A stretch of 64,000 nt of DNA from Rugalucina vietnamica (Eukaryota > Mollusca > Bivalvia > Lucinida > Lucinidae). A program made the position numbers and the translations under genes. The DNA is taken from assembly GCA_964017185.1 (NCBI GenBank), contig OZ024876.1, forward strand, positions 17,372,226 through 17,436,225, given 5' to 3'. The notes under the pieces are model-generated. The model made no database searches and was not told where the DNA came from. It saw only the letters and a list, made by a program, of their open reading frames with translations. Each line of letters begins with the position of its first letter. Within the stretch, counting starts at the first letter, position 1. Shown piece after piece: positions 22,046 to 31,439 of this stretch.

Positions 22046-22958
22046 GTCCATACAGCTGTATGTAGCTCCAAAGGAACAAAACAAACCGCGATATGACCTA
22101 CCCACAACATTCTCATTTATATTTTCACCGCTTTTACAGGAACTCATGTATAACTCAGGTTTTATTTGTTGTTTCTAGTGTTGCGTCGTGTGGTGGCCGT
22201 AAAAGTATCCCTGATCATTGCTTACTTGTACCTATAGTAGCCGAATTGTTAGTATAAAACTGCTCTTAAACCTATAATGATCTCTTTTTGTACTTTTATT
22301 GAATCTAGAAAAAGCACTGTTAAAGCCAGATGTACGTAAAATGAAGGCGCTCAAAAACACGTATATATCTAAGGATCAAAACGTCATTTTCTAACGCATT
22401 TGTAACGTCAGTTTTCGCTCGAAGCGTCATTTCTAGCGCCAACTTACGTTCAAAAATATCATTTTGCGTGACATTTAGCAATAGTATACTTATCAACGTC
22501 AATGTGTTTGACGTTTAACCGACGTTGAGCGAAAATCGGACCGATTTAAGCAACTACTACCTTTGTTCACACGCTTATAGCTAGAAAACGAATCCGGTAA
22601 CTAAGGACTTTCGCATTGTCTACCTGTTGTTCAGAAATTGCTCTAATAAATATCAGATTTTTGAAACATTATAATGTGAATTTTGTGACATAATTCAGGA
22701 AATTGAACAAAAGGGGTTGTACGTTTACGTCAATGCTGCTTTAAAATTTGGCGCGAAATTTCGGAAACAATGCCGGATAAGTATTGATTTCTTTTCATTT
22801 TCTTATGTAGTGCACCAATATACACTTGCATGCCAAAAATAAAAAAAAAAAAAAACATTGATGCCAATAATATACATCTAGCTTCGATCTTCTGTGATCG
22901 TTTAATACGGCTTGTTTAGGAGAACGTCAAAGTCATAAAATATGTATCTTGTGCCCAC

Positions 22959-23551
22959 CTGATCCTCATCACTAAACTCTGTTTGATCACATATAAGGCC
23001 TCCTTCATCTCTTTGCTTTGTAGCAGTAACGATGTCAACTACAGTTTGGAATTGTGCCTTAGTTTCGTCGTAAGGTCCATCCGAGAGAGAAGAATCGATG
23101 CAAACATCAGAAAATTCAGAGCTGTTGTATGTTGGTATGTTACACAGATAACAAAATGGATTTTTGTATGTAGAATTGAATGGGTCGTAGAACAGATTAC
23201 AACTCCGATCAACAAATTCATCGTAAGAGGACCACAGTCCTGAAATATTGCAGCTAGCTATGTGATACGTAGGTAAGAGGCATCCATCCACAGCGACGTA
23301 TTCTGGAGGAATGAAGAAGATATTCCCTTTTCTTGATCTTATTTTGGCAAGCAAGTCTTTCTCTGGAAACCTTATAAAAACATCGTTGTGGATTTTGAGT
23401 CTCCACTTGGCCAGGACTTGGGTGTCATTTTTATTATTACACCGAGCGCAATGTATGTTTTTGTAATGAATGTTTGAGACCAGATCTGTGACAGGAGCAA
23501 CGTCAACTACATCGTCGGTGATCAGATTGTCTTCACAAAGAGACTCCATGT
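22959..23551 (-). CDS. Receptor-ectodomain-like gene, exon 3
   Basis: Open from an acceptor at 23552-23553 (..GGCCAAG) to a donor CAG|GTGGGC at 22957-22961. It begins with two bases (AC) that complete the codon left by exon 2 (C + AC) and ends in phase 0. The protein contains MESLCEDN, PVTDLVSNIHYKNIHCARC, CNISGLWSSYDEFVDRSC, FCYLCNIPTYNSSEFSDVC. The 'YKN..CA.CN' block and regular cysteines are what I know from N-terminal regions of lophotrochozoan class-B/adhesion-like receptors. N-glycosylation sequons: NDT, NIS, NST, NSS. The open frame upstream of 23551 (poly-Ile) is an ATG-repeat artefact and intronic. In block B the middle of this exon is deleted. Confidence 0.6.
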
Positions 23552-23605
23552 CTTGGCCATCCACATTTAGAATAACAATAACAATAGGAGTAATAATAAT
23601 AAAAT

Positions 23606-23606
<1 letters not shown>

Positions 23607-23644
<38 letters not shown>

Positions 23645-23646
23645 CG
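23607..23646. repeat. ATG/GATGAT microsatellite in intron 2
   Basis: About 13 GAT units just upstream (on minus) of exon 3. It produces poly-Ile/poly-Met frames that are not coding. Confidence 0.95.
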
Positions 23647-23667
23647 ATTATGATGATAAGGATGATT

Positions 23668-23827
23668 AAAACTGGGGTGTACAAGGGCAAACCTTTTTTT
23701 TTCTTATTATTGTTCCAAAACATACATTGTTGGTACTCGTTAGAACGTTAGAATCTTCTATATTTGGAACAAAAAAAGCAGAAAAGAAACACAGAAAAAA
23801 AACTATAAAATTTCCTAGTTAACTTTT

Positions 23828-23872
<45 letters not shown>

Positions 23873-23920
23873 TTATTTATTATTTTTCAGATTAAGCAGT
23901 TTCAGAAAATTCTAGCTAAT
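23668..23920 (+). repeat. Family P hairpin element, degenerate, with 50-base poly-T
   Basis: ACTGGGGTGTACAAGGGCAAACC, TTCTTATTATTGTTCCAAAACATACATTG and GGTACTCGTTAGAACG follow the family P left half. The right half is decayed and contains poly-T at 23827-23870. The copy at 42240-42421 in block B looks like the counterpart. Confidence 0.5.
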
Positions 23921-24080
23921 TTAAAATGCGCCAAGTTATTTATAATCTGATTAAAAATGCGTATAATTCGATTTTTTTGACCGTGACGGTTTACCTCTGA
24001 ATTTCCTAAACAAAATACGCTATATGTCAGAGGCTAAGCTGCGAGGTCAAAGGAAAACAACTTTATACGGTATAACTTAC

Positions 24081-24187
24081 GTTGAGTTGATGCACATTTT
24101 GTCACGAGCCACACTTTGTTTACCATAGTGTCTATAGTGTACTGTGTGAGATTGCCGGACAAATATTGTGGTCCAATACATTCATAG
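24081..24187 (-). CDS. Receptor-ectodomain-like gene, exon 2
   Basis: A 107-base exon with a textbook acceptor (TTTTTCAG at 24188-24195) and donor (C|GTAAGT at 24075-24080). It starts one base into a codon begun by exon 1 and ends one base into the next. It reads YECIGPQYLSGN and TMVNKVWLVTKCASTQ. Two cysteines and one N-glycosylation sequon (NLT). Its decayed counterpart in block B (43145-43235 plus 43614-43630) has an in-frame stop and has lost the GT donor. That indicates selection on the A copy or later decay of B. Confidence 0.65.
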
Positions 24188-24310
24188 CTGAAAAACATGC
24201 CACCAAGAATGAGATTTCATTATTTAGAAAACATAGAAATTGTAAAGAGAAACAATATGAACCATCATCTTTTGAATGTTACTGCTTGTTTGGTTTCATG
24301 AATATGTTAT

Positions 24311-24745
24311 AGCCGTTTCACCATAGCAGTAGACAGCTCAACTGTCAACATGATTGCAACCTGAGCAACTTGCTAATGAAATTCATAACATTTTGGTCAA
24401 GTTCATTCTCATCTCAATCGCTTCTTTACAATTCATAGTGTAATCTTTTACCTGGTGTTAGAGGCAAAGCTGATAATTACCCATATTAAGGTATTATGGG
24501 TTACACCATAGAAAACTTGTCTTCAGGTATTACCATAAGGTCCAAAACAAAACTGAATGCGCAACAACAGAAGATTGCTACAAGTTTGAAACTTTAGAAT
24601 TATTAACGAGAGGACATGCACGCTGGTTATCTACAGACAACCAACACGAATGAGAATAACCGACACAGATGAAATCAATTTCTGACTAGTATTCCAACAC
24701 CTGTTGGGAATGATCTTTGGAAGGAAGTTGTTCCCGGACGTAACA
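24311..24745. other. Intron 1 DNA, no recognised feature
   Basis: AT-rich; no TIR pair, SINE head or exon-like frame that I can support. Confidence 0.45.
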
Positions 24746-24747
24746 TA

Positions 24748-24983
24748 TGAGCCGCCTCATGGGAAAACCAACAATCTGCATATGCAAAACCAAAGGCGCA
24801 GACCAGCTTCATGGTAACAGCGAAGCTGATCAGCGCCTTTGTTTTCACTACTCGGATAGTACAATTCCTCCTCTACTTAACTCCAAAATTTCAAGCGTCA
24901 AGCCATCTTCTGTGACGGTACAGGTCGGTTTGTGTTGGACCTGGTCGGAAACCACATTGTTGGTTTTCCCACGAGGCGGCTCA
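24748..24983. mobile_element. MITE, TIR TGAGCCGCCTC, TA-flanked, with internal hairpin
   Basis: TGAGCCGCCTCATGGGAAAA at the left and its inverted partner TTTTCCCACGAGGCGGCTCA at the right, each bordered by TA (24746-24747, 24984-24985). The TA duplication suggests a Tc1/mariner-mobilised MITE. Inside is an inverted pair around GGCGCAGACCAGCTTC and GAAGCTGATCAGCGCC. The ORF across it is not a gene. Other copies: 36213-36414 and relics at 3.97, 4.6, 5.1, 22.0 and 39.5 kb. Confidence 0.75.
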
Positions 24984-25159
24984 TATTGTTGCGCATTGAT
25001 TATATCTGGGTTGGTTGGTCTCAGTCCCTTTGGTTGTCTCTCGATAACCAGTTTGACTTTTGTAATCTATGAAGCAGCATCAAATGTGATGATTACGTTG
25101 AATCACAAATTTCATATTCCCTCTTGAATGAACACCTATGTGAAAAATTGGAACCAATA

Positions 25160-25375
25160 TTTAGGAATTGTGACTTATTTGTGTTTTCTGAAGGTGAAAT
25201 TTATGCAGTCATTTGTATCCAATCACTATGGGACTGGGGAATAGTGTGGCTTTCAATTTTTCTATTTTCGGAATTGTGACATTTATGTATGTTCAATTCA
25301 TTGTTTTTACGTAGGTGTAATTTATGCACCAGTCATTTGTATCCACTGCCACTATAGGTCCTGGGAATACCAGGG
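25160..25375. repeat. Two imperfect ~106-base tandem units
   Basis: GGAATTGTGAC at 25164 and 25270, each followed by the shared GTAATTTATGCA/GAAATTTATGCA..GTCATTTGTATCCA segments. No function apparent. Confidence 0.55.
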
Positions 25376-25850
25376 CTTTTAAAAATTGTATTCTAGAAAC
25401 TCTGCTAAAGCCTGGCATGGCGGGGTCAAATTTGTGGTAAAATCCCTGCTAAAAGCCCAACCACCAGGGGCTAACAATAATAAGGAACAACAGTGGGAAG
25501 TTGTTCTGATGAAAAACAAATATGAAAGGGGGGGGGGCTTGAATGTCTGCGCAGGTAAATGTAGGGATGGTAAAATCAATGTGAAAATTTTGTAACAACT
25601 AATAGTTAATTTGAATTGATGTGACAATGTACTGGTGGAAAATTAAAAATTAAGTAATATAAGCTCATGTGTGCCTCTTCAGCTCAGGAGAGCTAACAAG
25701 CATTTGCTCAGGTGAGCGAACATTGACAAAATTGCTGCTTTTCAATACATGGTGTATATTATTATCATGGAAAGTATTACATGGTGTAATATTTTTAAAA
25801 TTAGGCAATTTTCTCCCCTTTGACAATGATCTCTTCACACCTCCTATTGT
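25376..25850. other. Unassigned stretch in intron 1
   Basis: Frames on both strands over 25379-25627 are open but of unequal composition. A G9 run at 25529-25537 and no recognised domain argue against a gene. No TIR or SINE motif seen. Confidence 0.4.
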
Positions 25851-25855
25851 AAACT

Positions 25856-26109
25856 TGTGGTTCTTTTTGTTTTATGTCTTGGTGTTTGAAAATTTTTTGT
25901 GCTGTTGGCGCCTTATGTATGTTTTCATATTTTTAGTTAAGTTAAGGTAACTGAGTGGCCACCTATTGGGAAAATAGCTGCTCATTCGGCTTACGATATG
26001 TTTCATGGTATAAGTACCTGACTGTTAGTTTGGTTTTTTCCCACCTCGGTTTTTGGAGTGGGAATCTTTTTCTGATTGCGCCTTTTCCTGATCTTTGCCT
26101 ACTTGTACC
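25856..26109 (+). mobile_element. Family R, short 5'-truncated copy
   Basis: Nearly identical to the last ~255 bases of the copies at 12.7-12.97 kb and 63.9 kb: GTGGTTCTTTTTGTTTTATG to GATCTTTGCCTACTTGTACC. High similarity suggests a recent insertion. Confidence 0.8.
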
Positions 26110-26335
26110 TTTGTACACAAGGAATATATTATTGGGGAATTATCTCTAGACCAATTCAATTGATTTACCAACTCCTCAGGTCAAGTTGTGAAAGGGACAC
26201 CTGATGTATTCATGAACTTCACAAGGTAATTGCCAATTACATTGGCTACCCTTATTGTGAAATAGCCATAAACCTGGTCTTTGCATACAGTTAAATATAT
26301 AAATACATGCGTTTACAGTTTTTGTTTGTTTGTAT

Positions 26336-26522
26336 TAAGGTTTAACGTCCCAGTCAACAATTTTTCAATCATGTCGGGACGGAGCCACCGTTTCCAGGGT
26401 ATTAACCAGTACTCTGGGGAGTAAATGTGCATGGCTTAAGGACACGACAGCCGAGTGGAGATTGAACCCAGAACCGTTTGATTCGGAGTTCGATGCTCTA
26501 CCACTACGCCATCGCGCTCCCA
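26336..26522 (-). mobile_element. tRNA-derived SINE, family B, best copy
   Basis: On minus: head GGGAGCGCGATGGCGTAGTGG (A box GATGGCGTAGTGG), B box GGTTCTGGGTTCAATCTCC, body with CTTAAGCCATGCACATTTAC, end GTTGACTGGGACGTTAAACC. The T-rich + strand immediately to the left fits a 3' A-rich tail. Copies also at 17079 (+) and 41523 (-). Confidence 0.8.
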
Positions 26523-26567
26523 AGCTGTTACACGGACGTTATTACTCGAAATAGTTTTCCGTGGTGC

Positions 26568-26849
26568 CATTACGAAAACAGGCCCATGCAATATACAGAG
26601 ATTGTTTTCTACTGTAAAAATTGAAAAATTCATAAGAAAATGTTTTGATATTTTTCTTATTTTTGCTCAAAACATAGATTGAGGGTACACGTTAAAACCG
26701 CCTCGCCGAAGCGGTTCTAACGAGTATCCACAATCTATGTTTTGGAGCAAAAATAAGAAAAATAGGTATACCCCTGCATAACCCATTTTTTTGCTATATA
26801 AAAGTGGGGTTCAAGGGGATATATATTACACGGACATGTTTTCCTGATG
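26568..26849 (-). mobile_element. Family P hairpin element (tandem pair, first copy)
   Basis: Termini CATTACGAAAAC and GTTTTCCTGATG. At the centre is a long inverted repeat, (CTTATTTTTGCTC)AAAACATAGATT..GGTACACGTT, then ACCGCCTCGCCGAAGCGGT, then AACGAGTA..AATCTATGTTTTGGAGC. Beyond it are the conserved GGTATACCCCTGCATAACCC and AAAAGTGGGGTT segments. Orientation is set by TACACG (left) versus CGAGTA (right), the reverse of the plus-oriented copies. Confidence 0.8.
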
Positions 26850-27181
26850 CTGTCGAGATAGGAATCTTGTATAAGAGGCAAACAAAATCCACACACATTA
26901 AAATCGATCTAAGACTCTAGTAATTTCTGTACTGACCGTTCCAAGTTCAATCTACTATGAATATTCATTGTATTGCATGTTTATTCCGACTGTCTATTTA
27001 GGTACATGTACGTTTTGCTCGGATGGATACCTCGCTGAGATAGTAATCTTGCACTTCATACGTCTTAATAAATTGATGTAATGTTTTGTATTGTTCCTTA
27101 TGTTTTTGGTTCTATTGTATCAATTATTCAATAAATTTTATCAGTCAATTACTAGTTTTTACCAGTGGACCGTTTGATTCG

Positions 27182-27463
27182 CATTGCGAAAACACGCCCA
27201 TGCAATATACAGAGATTTTTTAAGTTGCAGAAATTGAAAAAAAAATCAGTAGAAAATCTTTGATATTTTTCTTATTTTTGCTCAAACATAGATTGTGGGT
27301 ACACGTTAGAACCGCCTTGCCGATGCGGTTCTAACGAGTACCCACAATCTATGTTTTGGAGCAAAAATAAGAAAAATAGGTATACCCCTGCATAACCCAT
27401 TTTTTTGCTATATAAAAGTGGGGTTCAAGGGGATATATATTACACGGACATGTTTTCCTGATG
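27182..27463 (-). mobile_element. Family P hairpin element (tandem pair, second copy)
   Basis: Duplicate of the 26568-26849 element. The loop tip reads CCGCCTTGCCGATGCGG, so both sides changed, but not in a pairing-preserving way. Confidence 0.8.
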
Positions 27464-27795
27464 CTGTCGAGATAGGAATCTTGTATAAGAGGCAAACAAA
27501 ATCCACACACAGTAAAATCGATCTAAGACTCTAGTAATTTCTGTACTGACCGTTCCAAGTTCAATCTACTATGAATATTCATTGTATTGCATGTTTATTC
27601 CGACTGTCTATTTAGGTACGTTTTGATCGCCATATTTGTTTTAGTTGATGCTGACCGGAATGGTACCTCGCTGGATAAGATAGTAATCTTTCACTTCATA
27701 CGTCTTAATAAATTGATGTAATGTTTTGTACTGTTCCTTATGTTTTTGGTTCTATTGTATCTATTATTCAATAAATTTTATCAGTCCATTACTAG

Positions 27796-27920
27796 TTTTT
27801 AACAGTGGGCTGCTTAATTTATCAGCGGACTGGTAAAATTAAGCAGTGCACTGGTAAAAACATATCAGTGCACTGTAAAAGTTGGCAGTGGACTGGTAAA
27901 AAAATCCCAGTGAACCGGTA
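27796..27920. repeat. Degenerate short tandem repeat AGTGGACTGGTAAAA
   Basis: Six or so imperfect units (CAGTGGGCTG, CAGCGGACTGGTAAAA, CAGTGCACTGGTAAAA, CAGTGCACTGTAAAA, CAGTGGACTGGTAAAA, CAGTGAACCGGT). A lone unit sits at 27165. Confidence 0.6.
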
Positions 27921-27959
27921 TCGATGCTTTTGACCCTCTTCGTACACCATATAATACAT

Positions 27960-28352
27960 GTACTTATATACTTCTTCCTTCCAAATATGGATTTGGCACG
28001 TTTATAAATATTGACATTTTCCTGACTTTTTAAGTTAGGGATATGTTATTAAAAATTGAGTCGCAAAAATTTTGTCATCCACTTCAAGTTGCAAAGTTTT
28101 GTATGTTTAAGTCCAAAATAGTCTGCCTTTAGCCTAATTGAAATGAGTTTTGAAAGCATTCTGGGTGTATGTTTTGAAAGAATTGAAAATTAAATTTAGT
28201 TTAGATGGCTCGTTCATAGGCATGTAGCTTGAAAAAAATGCACACTACCCTATATTATTAAGTTGTGTCTTCAGTTATCTTATTTTGAAACAAAAAAGAG
28301 CAGTTAGAAAAAGGTTTAAATACTTTTTCACTGGCAGCGAACATCCTTATGT
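27960..28352. mobile_element. TTAA-type element, left-truncated copy
   Basis: Matches about 1725-2135 of the 1194-2135 element, ending in the same terminus GGCAGCGAACATCC. The outer TTAA is not intact (CTTATG). Confidence 0.65.
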
Positions 28353-28638
28353 GTTGAAGAATTTCGTTACCTTAAAAGCCATGAAAACAGCCTGCCTTAG
28401 AGTAAAGTGCGGTTGCATTATCACAACAGGGGACGGGCATTGTGGAGCACAAAACAGTGTAAAAAATATAACAGTCAAAGGGACATCACCAAACACTTAA
28501 ACATCAAGTGTACCTTTCTCGACTTGCAACCGATAGTTACAAGCTATCAGCAAATAAGAAAAAAAATCATTTCGGGCATGGCCATTTCAGCGCAAACAGT
28601 CACTTAACACTACACATGTTTGTTTTATTGTTATAACT

Positions 28639-28915
28639 ATTACGAAAACATGCCCATGCAATATACAGAGATTTTTTGAGCTTTAAAAATTGAAAATTTT
28701 CAGCTGAAAAATTTTGATATTTTTCTTATTTTTGCTCAAAACATAGATTGTGGGTACACGTTAGAACCGCCTCGCCGAGGCGGTTCTAACGAGTACCCAC
28801 AATCTATGTTTTGGAGCAAAAATAAGAAAAATAGGTATACCCCTGCATACCCCAGTTTTTCTATATAAAAGTGGGGTTTGAGGGGGTACACATTTCACGG
28901 ACATTAATTCCTGAT
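28639..28915 (-). mobile_element. Family P hairpin element in intron 1
   Basis: Full copy with a perfect tip CCGCCTCGCCGAGGCGG, between ATTACGAAAACATGCCCATG and the ACGGACATTAATTCCTGATG end. It ends about 50 bases from the exon 1 donor. Confidence 0.85.
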
Positions 28916-28964
28916 GACTATGCGAACATTATTGAATATGGGATTTAAACATGTGTACACTAAC

Positions 28965-29266
28965 CCCGTATCAGGCATGTAATGTTGTGCTTCATCTAAG
29001 CTGTCAAACATGTCCACACAACACGTCCCAAAACTATAACAATTATACTCAGTTGAACAGTGTCCACAGCAAGTTGAGTATACATCTCTCTCTGTTCGCT
29101 GTCTGTCTAAATTGAGCTGTCTTTCCTCTTGACACAAACCATATCGTAATTTGACAAGACGTTCGTAACGTTCGATGATGTCAGAGTTGGGCTTGTACAT
29201 CTGTGCTGAGATGGTGTCTCGCAGAATTAGTATCCAGGTACATGTAACAATCATAAAGGTATCCAT
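28965..29266 (-). CDS. Receptor-ectodomain-like gene, exon 1 (signal peptide)
   Basis: ATG at 29264-29266; the first ~22 residues (MDTFMIVTCTWILILRDTIS) form a plausible signal peptide. A Cys-rich segment follows, CCGHCSTEYNCYSFGTCC, which resembles the first ectodomain module of the same receptor type. The exon ends at a GG|GTTAGT donor (28963-28966) two bases into a codon, which exon 2's first base completes. The joined exons 1-4 give 622 codons without a stop. A TATA-like motif lies ~70 bases upstream. Alternative: a small secreted Cys-rich protein that stops at 28904. Confidence 0.6.
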
Positions 29267-29327
29267 GACTGTACTCTCAATGTCGTTTATGATATACGAA
29301 CGAATCGGTATTCTATCAGGGGTGACT

Positions 29328-29347
29328 CTATTTATTTATATAGATCC
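29328..29347 (-). promoter_or_regulatory. TATA-like box upstream of exon 1
   Basis: On minus, CTATATAAATAAATAG about 70 bases upstream of the exon 1 ATG. With a start ~30 bases downstream, the 5' UTR would be ~40 bases. AT-rich surroundings make chance occurrence possible. Confidence 0.35.
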
Positions 29348-29349
29348 AT

Positions 29350-30440
29350 TTTTATATTATTTCTTTACACAATCAAAATAGCTCCAGAGGGTGTTGCCTC
29401 CTATCTGGACAATGTTGCCTGTCTTTGTCCCATAAATAGGAGCCAGACCAGTATGAGATAAAATTATGTTCTTTGTTTCCGTCCTCTTGCGAAACAGATG
29501 AAAAAGTCTGATAACATTTATAACGAATGTTTTCAAAATATTATGCAACGATTCGTGTTTCATTCGCATCTAGTCACAGTCAACTAAACTACAAAGCTTT
29601 AGATCGGGCTTTCATACACATTAATACCCGATCAACCGGCTGTAATTAAAGAAAACAGGAAATGTACCAACCGTGGTTTGGTTACATGTAATCTAAAAAA
29701 TGCAAAATTATCATATTCTTCAGTTGTACCCATACATCTTTTTCATGAAAAAAAAAATGTGTCATCTGTGTCACTGAAAAGTTTTGGTTTCGACAGGTAA
29801 AGCCCTTTTTATTAAACCATCAACTTTGCAAATGCAGGCATTTGAGAAATAATGAGATGATCCAAACTTCCAAGTTTTTTATATTTTATTCCATTTCATT
29901 TAAACAAACTCGTTAGTCTTTTATATAAAAAAAATAAATTAAAACTAACTAAACAAATACACAAAACATATCAATCTCAAACTTTTTAACAATTATTGAA
30001 ACAACAAGTCTTGCCATTAGTTGCAGTCCATATAAGCAAAAATAATAATTCCAAGAATTAATATGTTTTAAAACTTTTGAAATTGACCATAAAATCTAAT
30101 AAATGTTGACAATAAAGTTCATATCTTAATTCTTCAATCATTAAGTAAATTGATTTTCTTTCAAAACGAATTCCATTGTCTCATAAAATTATTATTTTTT
30201 TTTTATTTTAACCCTTTTGGGATTCACAGTTATTAAAACTGCCTGATGTTTTTCATCATCCAGTTTTGGTTTTGTCATGACGCGGGTCAATTTTACGGAG
30301 AGCCACCCAAAATCTTGCCATAGGTAATTTAGCCAGAGAAATGGCCTTTCAGATAAATAGATCTTTTAAAATATTTTGCAGTGACAAGTTCTGAAACAGA
30401 TGGAGCTACATAACTTCTTGACCCATCCTCATATTTAATA
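29350..30440. other. AT-rich upstream region, no recognised feature
   Basis: About 70% A/T with short homopolymers. I found no repeat family member, SINE head or coding segment. Confidence 0.45.
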
Positions 30441-30448
30441 AAAAAAAA

Positions 30449-30725
30449 AGTACAAATATGCAATGATCAGTAAATGTTGCAATCAGAAAAAAATCCCACT
30501 CCACAAACCGAGGGGTGGGAAAAAACTAAAATGACACTTAGGTGCTTATACCAAGAAAACATATCGTAAGCCGAGTGAGCAGCTTTTCCCCAATAGGCGG
30601 CCACTCAGTTACTCGAACTTAACTAAAAATATGAAAACGTAAAAACTTGACTCCAAAACATAAAACAAATAGAACCACAACAGAAGTATCGCCTTGGAAC
30701 AAGCAGTAATATTACATTACTGGGG
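30449..30725 (-). mobile_element. Family R 3' UTR fragment
   Basis: GTACAAATATGCAATGATCAG at the left is the reversed R terminus, followed by CCACTCCACAAACCGAGG, CATATCGTAAGCCGAGTGAG and CGCCTTGGAACAAGCAG. 5'-truncated near 30725. Confidence 0.65.
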
Positions 30726-30964
30726 ACTTTAACCGGTGTTACGTCAGGCTACGCCTTGGTTTTTTCCCTAAGGACCAAGCAAATGTGTGGAAAATCATGT
30801 TTGATAATGACAGGTTGAACATTGGGACCAGCAATCTCGAACAACCGTCAAGGATACGCATCCGATTGTGTTGCACATTAGGCGAGTTCACAATCATTCA
30901 ACGAATTAAGACATTCTGACTACCCAAGTATTTGGTAAGGCATATTCTGCTGGATTTGAGAATG

Positions 30965-31245
30965 TTTTTGATTCATTAGTGTGGTTATCATGATTTATGT
31001 GTCCTTGATGATTCATTGACTAGTTAGAGATTCACCACGACGACCCAACAACTAACTAAATGTTGTGAACTACTGCAGAAGATTAGGGACCTCATTAGGG
31101 TGAGGTTAGACGCCTGTTAATTCGATTTATACCCCCCTCCCCCCGCCCAGCCCCCCCCCCCTCAGTTATTTAAAACTGACCGTTCCAAGGCGGGACTGCG
31201 GTGGTTCACATTTATCAAAGTTATTCCCAAAAAGAGTTTTATGTT
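30965..31245 (+). mobile_element. Family R internal 3' UTR fragment
   Basis: TTGATTCATTAGTGTGGTTATC, GATTCATTGACTAGTTAGAG and AGATTCACCACGA to GACCGTTCCAAGGCG match R 3' UTR. A C-rich run (31130-31162) replaces GCCCGCCAGT. It lacks the terminal part. Confidence 0.6.
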
Positions 31246-31439
31246 GTATGACTTTGTGGCCACCCTAATATGATTTGGCTGTTCACTTAGCCTTCTGCGT
31301 TTTATTTGTTCTGTCCAAGCTAACACTGTGACCCCTCACTTCAATAGCTACTCACCCTGCTGTCCGTTACACGTTATACGTTGGTCATTGTCAGGTCAGT
31401 TTAACTGCTACTGTAACATGTAATCAGTACTACCTGTTG

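Larger units (their letters stand above)
15387..24310. repeat. Segmental duplication block A (carries exons 2-4 of the receptor-like gene)
   Basis: Landmarks occur in the same order and orientation in 36430-43735: CATAATAGATGT; GAAATAAGACCGCT; AAATTGTCGTAGAATTTAAA; TGAGTAGGA; GGTATATAA with AGCTGA; TTTGGCTCTGTTTGGATAAT; the family R piece at 19057-19398; exon 4; the AACGTCATTT segment; exon 3 ends; exon 2; CTGCTTGTTTGGTTTCATG. The copies differ by insertions private to each block: SINEs, a 2.4-kb segment at about 16270-18650 in A, and MITEs in B. Confidence 0.75.
26568..27800. repeat. Tandem duplication, 614-base period
   Basis: The block 26568-27170 is repeated at 27182-27800, including a family P element and the downstream flank (TGTCGAGATAGGAATCTTGT at 26851 and 27465; TTCATACGTCTTAATAAATTG in both). 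The two are >95% alike by eye except a short insertion/deletion near 27616-27650. Confidence 0.85.

Noticed and set aside
23552-23723. N-terminal part of the 273-residue ORF (MFWNNNKKK then poly-Ile)
   Set aside because: It is a family P relic plus an ATG microsatellite; splice signals and phase put the exon start at 23551.
24747-25127. 126-residue plus ORF starting MSRLMGKPTIC
   Set aside because: Starts in the MITE's TIR; the same start occurs at the 36.2-kb copy, so it is element sequence and not a gene.
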